Translations under genes and position numbers: made by a program
Part shown: piece by piece, positions 1 to 7,529 of the stretch
Position numbering within the stretch: position 1 is the stretch's first letter
Layout of the letters: each line of letters opens with the position of its first letter
Origin: Halobiforma nitratireducens JCM 10879
GTDB lineage: Archaea > Halobacteriota > Halobacteria > Halobacteriales > Natrialbaceae
Assembly (NCBI RefSeq): GCF_000337895.1
Contig: NZ_AOMA01000069.1
Span: 10,161-48,440, forward strand
Reading direction: 5' to 3'
DNA: 38,280 nucleotides
The notes under the pieces: generated by a model
What the model was told of the DNA's origin: nothing
Database searches by the model: none
Seen by the model: only the letters and a program-made list of their open reading frames with translations

Positions 1-25
1 CATCAGAGATGTGTATAAGAGACAG
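1..25. other. Residual Nextera (Tn5 mosaic end) sequencing adapter
   Basis: Bases 7-25 read AGATGTGTATAAGAGACAG, the 19-base Tn5 mosaic end used in Nextera libraries. Bases 1-6 are of unknown origin. This is a library artefact at a contig end, so genomic sequence begins at about base 26. Translated in the frame of the first gene it gives the false N-terminus MYKRQ. Confidence 0.97.
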
Positions 26-436
26 CGTGACGAGGACGGCATCGTGACGGTCGATCGCGACCGATGTATCGGCTGTCACTACTGTGCGTGGGCCTGTCCC
101 TACGGCGCGCCGACCTACGACGACGAGGGGCTGATGTCGAAGTGTAACTTCTGTCTCGGCGAAGGGCCGGGCGGCGGGCACGGACAGCCCGAACGCAAGA
201 CCCCCGAAGAGGGTGGAGCGGAGCCGGCCTGTGTCGCCGACTGCGTCGGTGACGCGATCAAGGCCGGGCCCAAAAGCGAGGTCATGTCGGAGGCGTCGGA
301 CCGTGCGGCCGAACGGTTCGAAGCCGGAGCCTACGAGGGGCGCGTCATCGTCGAACCGATGGCGGAGGACGCCGACCTCGCGGAGTCGATCCGCGAGGGT
401 GAGACCGCCGCCGGTGCCGTCACGTACGAGGGGTGA
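26..436 (+). CDS. dmsB: DMSO reductase-type iron-sulfur subunit (5'-truncated)
   Basis: C-terminal 136 residues of a 4Fe-4S electron-transfer subunit of a molybdopterin oxidoreductase (DmsB/NrfC-like). It would pass electrons from the membrane anchor to the catalytic subunit. Visible clusters are [16 protein letters not shown], then KCNFC, then a Cys pair in [11 protein letters not shown], the usual order in DmsB. The last cluster has DCVG where relatives often have ACP. The gene is cut by the contig end, and the residues before the first Arg derive from adapter. Its stop lies 5 bases before the ATG of the anchor gene, so the two are co-transcribed. The substrate (DMSO, TMAO or another) cannot be told without the catalytic subunit. 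Confidence 0.88.
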   Translation, partial: RDEDGIVTVDRDRCIGCHYCAWACPYGAPTYDDEGLMSKCNFCLGEGPGGGHGQPERKTPEEGGAEPACVADCVGDAIKAGPKSEVMSEASDRAAERFEAGAYEGRVIVEPMAEDADLAESIREGETAAGAVTYEG

Positions 437-441
437 TCCCG

Positions 442-1524
442 ATGAGCCCCGATCTCACCCAGGCGGCCGTCCTCGCCCCCGGGTTCGCCGAGCCCTACTG
501 GCTCCCGGCCGACTACTGGGACCTCTCGATCCCGGTCTACCTGTTCCTGGCGGTCGTCGCCGGGGGCGGGTTCCTCACCGGCGCGTCCGCCTCGCTGCTG
601 GGCTCGCGGACCGACGCGGACGCCGACGGCCTCGAGGGCGAACTCGCCCGATGGGGGTTCCTGGTTGCGGTCGTCGGCGCAGCCGGGGCGGGGCTTGCGG
701 TGCTCTCGCACCTGGCAGTGATCCACCGGGCGCTGCTGTTCCCGATCTACCTGACGAACTTCGGGTCGTGGATCACAATCGGGACGTGGATCCTCGTCCT
801 GTTGGCCGTGGTCGCCGTGCTCTCGCTGGCGTTCGAGGTGTTCGGCGAGGAGGCGGCCGACCAGGACGGCGCGAGCCTGTTCCCCCGGACGATCGTCGCC
901 AAGCTAGGGTTGCTCGAGACGATCGACAGCCTCGTCGATCGCGTGCGACCGTCCGAGACGGTTCTGACGGGACTGTACGTCGTCGGGGGCGTGCTCGCGC
1001 TGGGAACGGTGTACACCGGATTCGAACTCGCCATCGTCGAGACGGTGCCGCTGTGGAACATGCCGGTCGTGGTTCCGGCGGCGTTTCTCCTGACCGGGCT
1101 CGCCTCCGGCGTGGGACTGACCGTCGCCGTGACGGCGCTGTTCGAACGCGAGGTGGACTCCGTCCTCGGCGGCTACGCCGTCGTGACTGGTCTGTGCTCC
1201 GGAATCGGTCTGGCAGTCGTCTGGTACGGCTGGACGGGGATCGCGACAAGCGACGCACCGGCTGCGGCCGCGTCTTCGGTCGCACTCTCGGAGGGGAGCC
1301 TCGCCGTCGGTTCGTGGCTCGTCGTCGTCGGTCTCGCCGTCGGTCTGCTGGCGGGGCTCGTCGTCGGCGGCGCAGCGTTGGTCGACAGACGGGTACCGGC
1401 ACTCGAGCGCGCCGCGGTGCCGGCGCTGGTCGGCTCGTTCGGGCTGCTCGTGGTCGGCAGTCTGGCGCTGCGAATCGTACTGTTACTCGCGGCCCAGCAG
1501 GACCCGGTGGTGGTCGTCGGATGA
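442..1524 (+). CDS. dmsC: NrfD/DmsC-like membrane anchor subunit
   Basis: Integral membrane protein of 360 residues with about eight hydrophobic segments (roughly 28-53, 70-92, 110-132, 172-195, 205-230, 245-265, 285-310 and 325-350). It starts with the PYWLPADYWD-type motif seen in NrfD/polysulfide-reductase anchors. It would oxidise menaquinol and feed electrons to the iron-sulfur subunit just upstream. The start is taken as ATG at 442; an in-frame GTG at 433 overlaps the upstream stop and is the alternative. Its TGA overlaps the ATG of the following chaperone gene (ATGA). NrfD and DmsC are distant families, so the exact subfamily is inferred from context. Confidence 0.82.
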   Translation: MSPDLTQAAVLAPGFAEPYWLPADYWDLSIPVYLFLAVVAGGGFLTGASASLLGSRTDADADGLEGELARWGFLVAVVGAAGAGLAVLSHLAVIHRALLFPIYLTNFGSWITIGTWILVLLAVVAVLSLAFEVFGEEAADQDGASLFPRTIVAKLGLLETIDSLVDRVRPSETVLTGLYVVGGVLALGTVYTGFELAIVETVPLWNMPVVVPAAFLLTGLASGVGLTVAVTALFEREVDSVLGGYAVVTGLCSGIGLAVVWYGWTGIATSDAPAAAASSVALSEGSLAVGSWLVVVGLAVGLLAGLVVGGAALVDRRVPALERAAVPALVGSFGLLVVGSLALRIVLLLAAQQDPVVVVG

Positions 1525-2216
1525 CGTCCGCGACGACACCGTCGGCCGCGACGGACGGACGCGGCGAGGTCGACCAGCGACGGACGCTCTCGGAGCTGTA
1601 TGCGCTGCTCGCGACGTGTTTCGCCCACCCCGACGAGACGTTCCACCGCGCCGCCAGCAGCGGCGAGTTCGAAGCGCAAGTCCGCACTCGCCTCGAGCGA
1701 CTCGAGCGACTCGAGCCGGACACGGATACAGATGCGGATGCGGACCCGCTTCCGGCTCCGTCGCCGCCCGTCGAACCCGATCTCGACGCACACAGGAAGG
1801 CGTATCTGCGGACGTTCGAGGGATTCGACGGCCCCTCGGCTCCGCCAGTCGAGTCGGTGTACGAACCGTGGTGGGACGGACAAGAGCGGGAACTGCTGTC
1901 CGGCCCCGCGGCAGTCGACGCTGAACGGCGGTACGAAGCGATCGACGCCGATCTCCCCGACGTTTACCCGGCGGACCACCTCGCCGTCTTACTCGAGTAC
2001 GCGTCACTGGCCCTCGAGGCCGGGCGGGACGACGAGTACGCCGACTTCCACGCTCGCCACTTCGACTGGATCGACGCGTTCGCCGACCGCGTCGACGAGA
2101 CGGCCGACGCACCGTTCTACGAGTGGACGGTCGACGTACTCGAGACAGTCGTTTTGACGGCCGAGCGGCGCTATCTGACCGACAAAGCGGGGGAGGACCG
2201 TGGTGATGCTGGATGA
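1521..2216 (+). CDS. dmsD: TorD/DmsD-family molybdoenzyme chaperone
   Basis: Protein of 231 residues, the usual TorD-family length. It has an N-terminal LYALLATCFAHPDE segment, a central EPWW motif, and the late YPADHLAVLLEYASLALEAG helix typical of the family. Family members bind the catalytic subunit before cofactor insertion and export. Start ATG at 1521 overlaps the stop of the anchor gene. Residues about 53-72 hold two short expansions: a triple LER/LEP run from a 9-bp repeat, and a TDTDADAD run from a hexanucleotide repeat. Both lie where family members differ most. The stop overlaps the next ATG (ATGA), which supports one operon. Confidence 0.85.
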   Translation: MTSATTPSAATDGRGEVDQRRTLSELYALLATCFAHPDETFHRAASSGEFEAQVRTRLERLERLEPDTDTDADADPLPAPSPPVEPDLDAHRKAYLRTFEGFDGPSAPPVESVYEPWWDGQERELLSGPAAVDAERRYEAIDADLPDVYPADHLAVLLEYASLALEAGRDDEYADFHARHFDWIDAFADRVDETADAPFYEWTVDVLETVVLTAERRYLTDKAGEDRGDAG

Positions 2217-2617
2217 ACGCAGCCGCCGACGAACGCCAGTTCCGAATGACGCTGTCGTGGACGGAGCCGGGCATCGGGAACGACATTCTCGAGTGTCTGG
2301 CGACGGCGACCGACGAGGGTGCCGTCTCGGTCGACGCAGTGGTGCGAACGGACGGTGTCCGGACGGGGCCCCGACAGTTGTCGATCGACGTCGGGCCGCT
2401 GACGCGAAAACAGCTCGAGGCGGCACGACTGGCGGTCGATGCGGGGTACTACGACGCACCGCGTCGCGCTCGACTGGCTGACCTCGCGGCGGAACTGGGT
2501 ATCTCCGAGTCGGCGGTCTCCCAACGGCTGGCAAACGTCGAGCGGACGCTGATGCTGGCGCTTGCCGAGGCTGAGGCTGAAGCCGAGGCCGAGGCCGAGG
2601 ACGGTGGGACACGTTGA
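2213..2617 (+). CDS. Bacterio-opsin-activator-type HTH regulator (DmsR-like)
   Basis: A 134-residue protein whose second half is a clear HTH_10 domain: LTRKQLEAARLAVDAGYYD, then LADLAAELGISESAVSQRL. Unlike full-length Bat proteins there is no PAS or GAF sensor; about 60 N-terminal residues form a small domain rich in beta-type sequence. It ends in an Ala/Glu dipeptide run made by a hexanucleotide repeat at about 2566-2600. The gene is translationally coupled to the chaperone gene. Haloarchaeal dms clusters are known to carry a regulator of this class (DmsR), so control of this operon is a reasonable inference. It might equally respond to redox or oxygen state. Confidence 0.82.
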   Translation: MNAAADERQFRMTLSWTEPGIGNDILECLATATDEGAVSVDAVVRTDGVRTGPRQLSIDVGPLTRKQLEAARLAVDAGYYDAPRRARLADLAAELGISESAVSQRLANVERTLMLALAEAEAEAEAEAEDGGTR

Positions 2618-2663
2618 ACGGCCGGCTGCGGTCCGTCCGTCCGTCGTTCTCGTTCCGGCCCGT

Positions 2664-3092
2664 TCAGGCGTACTGTTCGATCAGTTGCTCGAGTCGTCCC
2701 TTGTTCTGTGCACCGACCAGCCGCTGGACCGGCTCCCCGTCCGCGTAGAGGACCAGCGTCGGCACGCTCTGTGCCCCGAGTTGCTGGGCCAGTTGCTGGT
2801 GGGCGTCGATATCGACTTTCGCGACTGCGGCGTCGGTTTCGGCCGCCAGCGCCTCGATCGTCGGCTCGAGCATCTGACAGGGGCCACACCAGTCGGCATA
2901 GCAGTCCACGAGCACCACGTCGTGTTCGGCTAGTACCTCGTCGAGGTGGCTCCGACCACCGATTCCGATCGGTTCCCCTGGCGTCTCGGCGGCGTCGTCA
3001 CCCACTTCCCCGCCGTTCTCGAGACGCTGTTGGAGCTCCCGTTTCTTCCGTTCTCGGATTCGCTTTCGTTCCTCGTCCGGTAACTCGCTCAT
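2664..3092 (-). CDS. trxA: Thioredoxin with basic N-terminal extension
   Basis: Protein of 142 residues. The thioredoxin fold covers about 48-142, with active site WCGPC at 68-72 and the cis-Pro loop SVPTL. It should reduce protein disulfides in the cytoplasm. The first 45 residues form an extension absent from classic thioredoxins, with a charged helix (ERKRIRERKKRELQQRLE) followed by an acidic linker, as is common in haloarchaeal paralogues. The gene converges on the dms operon with a 46-bp gap. A TATA-like element sits about 30 bp before the ATG, so the transcript is probably leaderless. Which reductase serves it cannot be seen here. Confidence 0.93.
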   Translation of the reverse strand: MSELPDEERKRIRERKKRELQQRLENGGEVGDDAAETPGEPIGIGGRSHLDEVLAEHDVVLVDCYADWCGPCQMLEPTIEALAAETDAAVAKVDIDAHQQLAQQLGAQSVPTLVLYADGEPVQRLVGAQNKGRLEQLIEQYA

Positions 3093-3499
3093 CGGGACGA
3101 CGTACGGGCTCGACGGACATAAAATTGTTCAGACATCACAATACTATACTGTGGGGCGGAACGAGTCGAGACTCGGTTGCCGAACGACGGCCGATCACCA
3201 GCTCCGGTTGGCCGATACCGTACCGGCACTCTATAGTCCCAACTGCAACGAGTTTGCACACCGAGTGCCGATCCGTCTGGCGATCAGGTGCGCACTGACT
3301 TGCAATGGCTACTATACAAAAAGGGTCGATCGGACGGCGGCGTCCGTCCTCACGGACCCGGTACTTTCCCGAACGGCCTCACGGTGACGCGTCAGAGGCG
3401 TGCGTTCCGTGAGACCGGGTGGACGTTCACGCAGGTCCGTAGTTATCGTTTCGGCCGTCACGCCGAGGGCGGCCGCTGGGGTCGCCGTATCGGGTACGG
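3093..3499. other. Intergenic region, no gene recognised
   Basis: About 400 bp lie between the thioredoxin start and the CBS gene stop. Apart from the thioredoxin TATA box I see a small dyad at 3162-3175 (CGAGT CGAG ACTCG), a second short dyad (GGACG GCGG CGTCC) near 3341, and an AT-rich patch (ACTATACAAAAAGGG) near 3312 that could be a plus-strand promoter. The open frames here show no family motif and no haloarchaeal codon bias. A small RNA is possible but not supported. Confidence 0.5.
3117..3128 (-). promoter_or_regulatory. TATA box of the thioredoxin gene
   Basis: On the minus strand the sequence reads CAATTTTATGT, centred about 30 bp before the ATG at 3092. This is the archaeal TATA position for a transcript starting at or next to the start codon. 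Confidence 0.55.
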
Positions 3500-3907
3500 T
3501 CAGCTTTCCGGGCTCGGCGACTGCAGCCGCGAGAGGTACGACGCCAGGTCAGTCGTCGTAACGATCCCGATGACGCCCTCCGTCTCGTCGACGACGGGGA
3601 CGTGTTTGAACCCGTGCTCGATCATCAGGTCCGCGACATCACGGATCGAATCCTGGGCCGACACAGTGACGACATCGGTGGTCATGTACCGCGAGACGGT
3701 CGTCTCCGCTTTCGGGTGACTCTGTGCGACGATGTTCACGAAGTCGGTCGTGGTGAGTATCCCCTCGAGGCCCCCGTCCTTGTCGACGACGATAACCGAG
3801 CCGATCTCGTTGTCGAGCATCGCCTGGCCGGCGTCCTCCACCAGGGTGTCCGGTGTGACGGTGTGCAGCGACGAGGACATGACTCGCGCCACAAAAATGT
3901 CTTCCAT
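3500..3907 (-). CDS. Tandem CBS-domain protein
   Basis: Protein of 135 residues made of two CBS motifs and nothing else: about 5-60 (VARVMSSSLHTVTPDTLVEDA to EGILTTTDFVN) and about 70-127 (VSRYMTTDVVTVSAQDSIRD to IGIVTTTDLASYL). CBS pairs bind adenine nucleotides and act as energy or ligand sensors, either alone or by docking to enzymes and channels. Nothing here identifies a partner. A TATA-like CTTAATA lies 27 bp before the ATG. The gene is divergent from the TPP-enzyme gene, so the two promoters share about 210 bp. Confidence 0.9.
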   Translation of the reverse strand: MEDIFVARVMSSSLHTVTPDTLVEDAGQAMLDNEIGSVIVVDKDGGLEGILTTTDFVNIVAQSHPKAETTVSRYMTTDVVTVSAQDSIRDVADLMIEHGFKHVPVVDETEGVIGIVTTTDLASYLSRLQSPSPES

Positions 3908-3930
3908 ACGGAAGCGTTGTCAGGTAGCGC

Positions 3931-3937
3931 TATTAAG
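3931..3937 (-). promoter_or_regulatory. TATA box of the CBS gene
   Basis: The minus strand reads CTTAATA, centred 27 bp before the ATG at 3907, fitting a leaderless archaeal transcript. Confidence 0.6.
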
Positions 3938-4088
3938 CGTTGGCGAACCGGAACGGCTACGCCCGCTGTCGTCGTCGGAACCGACAGCACAGAGAGCGGC
4001 TGTACTCGTGGCTCCCGGGCGAGATATCGTTCGACGACAGTCCCACTCGGTCACGGTCGCAGCCTCCCCGTTCGAATCACATCCTCAA

Positions 4089-4096
4089 CCTTTACG
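4089..4096 (+). promoter_or_regulatory. TATA box of the TPP-enzyme gene
   Basis: CCTTTACG is centred about 27 bp before the ATG at 4120. No Shine-Dalgarno sequence lies between, which supports a leaderless transcript and this start codon. Confidence 0.55.
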
Positions 4097-4119
4097 CTTC
4101 GCACCCAATATTGCCAGGT

Positions 4120-5778
4120 ATGCAGATCAACGAGGCCGTCATCGATCGCCTGGTGGCAAACGACATCAGCGTGCTGTTCGGAATCCCCGGCAAGCAGACG
4201 TTGCCGTTGAACGAGTCGGTCAGCGAGCGCGAGGACGTCGAGTTCGTGATGGCTCGCCACGAGACCGCAGTCTCCCATCAGGCGTGGGGATACGCCGAGA
4301 CCAGCGGCGAGATGGCCGCGACGGTCGTCATCCCCGGTCCCGGTGACATGAACGCGATGAACGGCCTGAAGAACGCGAAAAACGACTGTACACCGCTGCT
4401 TCACATCGCAGTCGAGACCGAGCCCGACATTCGCGGCGGCGACGGCATCCACGAGACCCCACCCGACACCTACGACAACGTCGTCAAGGAGAACATCACT
4501 GTCGAGACGCCCCACAGCACGGTCGCCGAACTCCAGCGTGCGATCGACATCGCCCGCACACCACCGAACGGACCGGTCCGTGTCGGTATCCCGAAGAACT
4601 TCCTCCCCATGGACGTGCCGCTTGCCACACCTGCCGACTCCGTGGCTGCGCCCCACGCAGACGACGCCGCGGACGAGGTTCCGCGCGACGAACTCGAGGC
4701 CGCCGCCGACCTCCTCGCGGACGCGACGGCTCCGATCGTCGTCGCCGGCGGCGGCGTCCGATCGGCCGAGGCGAGCGACGAACTCCGCTCGCTCGCGGAA
4801 CGGCTCGAGGCTCCGGTTATCACGACGTACAAGGGCAAAGGCGTCTTCCCGGACGATCACGATCTCGCGGCGGGGACGCTGTGTGGGGGCACCGGAACGG
4901 CAGTCAAGGAGTGTCTCGCCGAAGCCGACGCGGCGCTCGGCGTCGGCACCGACTTCGACGCGGTGACGACGAAAGCCTGGTCGATCGACGTACCCGACGA
5001 TCTCGTCCACGTTACGCTCGAGGCCGCGGACATCGGTACTGGCTACGAGCCGACGGTCGGAATCGTCGCCGACGCCGCGGCGACGCTGGCGGCCATAGAG
5101 GAGACACTCGCCGAGCGTGGGCTCGCCGCCGACGCCGGCGACGAACGCGCCCGGCGCGCTCGAGCAGGCACGCGAGCCCGCATCGAAGAGCTACGGGAGG
5201 GTGACGAGCCGCCGCTTACGTCCGTCAGTGCTCTCGATGCACTCCGCGATGCGATCCCGCGGGATGCGGTCGTTGCCGCCGACGCGGGCGGGTTCCGCCT
5301 CTGGACGCTGGTCGCGTTCGAGGCCTACGATCCTCGCGACTACGTCAACCCCGGTTCGTGGGCGACGATGGGGACCGGCGTCCCGTCGGCGATCGGCGCG
5401 GCCGCGGCGAATCCCGACCAGGACATCGTCGCGCTCACCGGTGATGGCGGCCTGATGATGTGTATCCACGAACTCCACACGATAGCCGAGGAGGGATTCG
5501 ACGTCACCGTCGTCGTTCTCAACAACGCCGACTACGCGATCATCAGCGAGGAGGCCGAGCGTAGCTACCGGATGGACGCCGGCGAGTACGGCTGGGAGGG
5601 TGTTCCGATCGACTTCACGACCGTCGCCGACGGTATGGGTCTCGAGACGATGCGGGCCGAGACGCCCGAGGAGATCGAGTCGACGGTCACGGAGGCCGTC
5701 GACAGCGATGGCCCGACGCTGGTCGAAGTACCGACCGATCCGTCCGAACCACAGGCGAGTGTCTGGATGAACGAGTAG
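4120..5778 (+). CDS. Thiamine-diphosphate enzyme, acetolactate synthase-like
   Basis: Protein of 552 residues with the three-domain TPP-enzyme fold. The N-terminal PYR domain has the activating Glu in ARHETA and a family-like GPGDMNAMNG loop. A central domain covers about 185-330. The C-terminal PP domain has the cofactor motif GDGG...NN (LTGDGGLMMC, then VVVLNNADYAI). The family includes acetolactate synthase large chains, benzoylformate decarboxylase and related 2-oxoacid lyases. No small regulatory subunit or ilvC lies nearby, so a biosynthetic IlvB role is not supported. An MFS transporter and an IclR regulator downstream suggest catabolism of a 2-oxoacid or its precursor, which is inference. 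An upstream extension of the frame lacks coding character. Confidence 0.85.
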   Translation: MQINEAVIDRLVANDISVLFGIPGKQTLPLNESVSEREDVEFVMARHETAVSHQAWGYAETSGEMAATVVIPGPGDMNAMNGLKNAKNDCTPLLHIAVETEPDIRGGDGIHETPPDTYDNVVKENITVETPHSTVAELQRAIDIARTPPNGPVRVGIPKNFLPMDVPLATPADSVAAPHADDAADEVPRDELEAAADLLADATAPIVVAGGGVRSAEASDELRSLAERLEAPVITTYKGKGVFPDDHDLAAGTLCGGTGTAVKECLAEADAALGVGTDFDAVTTKAWSIDVPDDLVHVTLEAADIGTGYEPTVGIVADAAATLAAIEETLAERGLAADAGDERARRARAGTRARIEELREGDEPPLTSVSALDALRDAIPRDAVVAADAGGFRLWTLVAFEAYDPRDYVNPGSWATMGTGVPSAIGAAAANPDQDIVALTGDGGLMMCIHELHTIAEEGFDVTVVVLNNADYAIISEEAERSYRMDAGEYGWEGVPIDFTTVADGMGLETMRAETPEEIESTVTEAVDSDGPTLVEVPTDPSEPQASVWMNE

Positions 5779-5783
5779 CGTTC

Positions 5784-5825
5784 GGCTCTCGGCCCCCAGC
5801 TCCCAGCTCCCGGCTCTCGGCTTCC
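5784..5825 (+). repeat. Six 7-bp tandem repeats (RGCTCYC type)
   Basis: Starting six bases after the TPP-enzyme stop codon, six consecutive heptads read GGCTCTC, GGCCCCC, AGCTCCC, AGCTCCC, GGCTCTC and GGCTTCC. The array is pyrimidine-rich in the transcript and could lie in the 3' untranslated region. A similar heptad array follows gltB. Confidence 0.75.
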
Positions 5826-5938
5826 GGATCGACGGCACTGCGTCCGCCTGCTCGGCCACGAAACCGTTCAATTCTGCCGGTTTCGCCCGTCTGGAGTTAG
5901 CAACCGTTATGCATGCGGCTCTCCGTCTGTCGACACAC

Positions 5939-7231
5939 ATGAGTACGGAGCAGTCGGGCGGAATGAACGACAACGATAGATCCATCACGGGGTTCGTGAT
6001 GATCTCCCACGCCGTCGTTCATACCTACGAGCTCTCGATTCCGATCTTGATGGTGATCTGGCTCGCCGAGTTCGGGGTAGGGACGGCGATTCTCGGCACC
6101 GCGGTCGCGGTCGGCTACGGCCTGTTCGGCATCGGCGCGTTGCCCGCCGGCGTCCTCGTCGACAGGTTCGGCTCCCGCGAACTCGTGTTGGTCTGTCTCG
6201 CCGGAATGGGTGGCTCGTTCCTCCTGTTGAGCATCGCACAGGGCGTCTGGTCGATCACCCTCGCGCTCTGTGTCTGGGGAATCGCGGCCAGCATCTACCA
6301 CCCCGCCGGTCTCTCGCTGATTTCGACCGGCGTCGAACAACGGGGCACCGGCTTCGCCTACCACGGGATGGCCGGTAACTTCGGCATCGCGTTCGGGCCG
6401 CTGATCACCGCCGTGTTGCTGCTGTTTTTCGACTGGCGAGTCGTCACCACTCTCCTCGTGGTGCCGTCCGTGATCGCGATCGCCTACGCGATTACCGCCA
6501 GTTTCGACGAGAAGGCAGCCGTGCGTGCTGACGGCGGCACCGATACGGACGATCCCGACCCCGACGACGGGAGCCCGACCTCCCTGTCCGGGTTCGTCGC
6601 GGATAGCCGCGCCCTGTTTACTTTCGGGTTCACGATCGCGATCCTCGTGGTGATGATGAACGGGCTGTTCTACCGTGGAACCCTGACGTTCCTGCCGGAC
6701 GTGCTGAGCGACTTCCTGCCGGATGTCGCCGACCAACTGCAACTGTTCGATCCCGATAGCCCGATGGCCGAGGAGTTCGACCCGGCCTCGTACCTCTACG
6801 CCGGGCTGTTGATGGTCGGGATGGCCGGCCAGTACGTCGGCGGCAAGCTGACCGACCGGATTCCGACCGAGACTGGACTGATCGCGATCTTCGGCTCGCT
6901 GGCCGTCGTCGCCGTCCTCTTCGTCCCGGCCGCCGAGGCCGGGATGACATCGCTGTTGCTCGTCAGCGCAGTGCTCGGATTCTTGCTGTTCTCCCTGCAG
7001 CCGATGTACCAGGCGACGATCGCCGAGTACAGCCCACCCGGCGACCGCGGTCTCTCGTATGGCTACACCTACCTGGGCACCTTCGGTATCGGCGCTGCCG
7101 GGGCGGCGATCGCCGGCTACCTCCTCGAACTCACCACGGTGATGGGGACGTTCGTCGGCCTCGCGGTGTTCCCCGCGCTGGGTGCCGTGCTGGCGGTCGT
7201 CCTCTACCGGTACGGCACGCGTCGGGTCTGA
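5939..7231 (+). CDS. Major facilitator superfamily transporter
   Basis: Membrane protein of 430 residues with two six-helix halves around a charged, Asp-rich cytoplasmic loop at about 200-220. The loop between helices 2 and 3 reads GVLVDRFGSREL, an MFS signature A variant. The segment SIYHPAGLSLIS and the following GMAGNFGIAFGP resemble the fosmidomycin-resistance-like subgroup. A substrate cannot be assigned. The start is set at ATG 5939 because a TATA-like GTTATGC lies about 30 bp upstream; ATG 5909 is in frame but its extra residues are not hydrophobic or conserved in style. The gene lies between a TPP enzyme and an IclR regulator on the same strand, suggesting a linked function. Confidence 0.85.
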   Translation: MSTEQSGGMNDNDRSITGFVMISHAVVHTYELSIPILMVIWLAEFGVGTAILGTAVAVGYGLFGIGALPAGVLVDRFGSRELVLVCLAGMGGSFLLLSIAQGVWSITLALCVWGIAASIYHPAGLSLISTGVEQRGTGFAYHGMAGNFGIAFGPLITAVLLLFFDWRVVTTLLVVPSVIAIAYAITASFDEKAAVRADGGTDTDDPDPDDGSPTSLSGFVADSRALFTFGFTIAILVVMMNGLFYRGTLTFLPDVLSDFLPDVADQLQLFDPDSPMAEEFDPASYLYAGLLMVGMAGQYVGGKLTDRIPTETGLIAIFGSLAVVAVLFVPAAEAGMTSLLLVSAVLGFLLFSLQPMYQATIAEYSPPGDRGLSYGYTYLGTFGIGAAGAAIAGYLLELTTVMGTFVGLAVFPALGAVLAVVLYRYGTRRV

Positions 7232-7500
7232 CCCACAGCGCCGAGCGGCGGTCGTCGGCGCGTTCGTCCGGCGGTCGATCGATGTGGTGTGTCGTCGTCT
7301 TCGACGGTTCGACTCCGACTTTGACTCTGACTCCCCTGCGTGCTTGCTCTTTTCTCCACTTCGACGGGATCGCCCGTCAGCTCCGGGGTTCGCCCGTGGC
7401 GAAACTGAATCCGAACGGCAACGGCGGTCCCCGCGAGTGCTGCCCCGCCGGGACTGTCCGACCATACCCCCGCGGCCGGGTGCCACGCGTTCGAAAGGCG

Positions 7501-7506
7501 TTAAAG
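7501..7506 (+). promoter_or_regulatory. TATA box of the IclR gene
   Basis: TTAAAG is centred about 27 bp before ATG 7530. It supports that start over upstream in-frame codons, whose translation (7182-7529) lacks family similarity. Confidence 0.6.
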
Positions 7507-7529
7507 GTCCTCTCCCGTTCGTTTGGCCT

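Noticed and set aside
213-1520. Extension of the chaperone frame upstream to base 213
   Set aside because: The extension reads as Arg/Pro-rich noise overlapping two real genes. ATG 1521 overlaps the upstream stop as in the rest of the operon.
3288-3719. Plus-strand frame partly in the trx-CBS intergenic region
   Set aside because: It runs antisense into the CBS gene, has no motif and lacks haloarchaeal amino acid composition.
4060-4085. GTTCGAATC-like stretch suggesting a tRNA T-loop
   Set aside because: No matching acceptor, D-arm or anticodon arm could be found around it.
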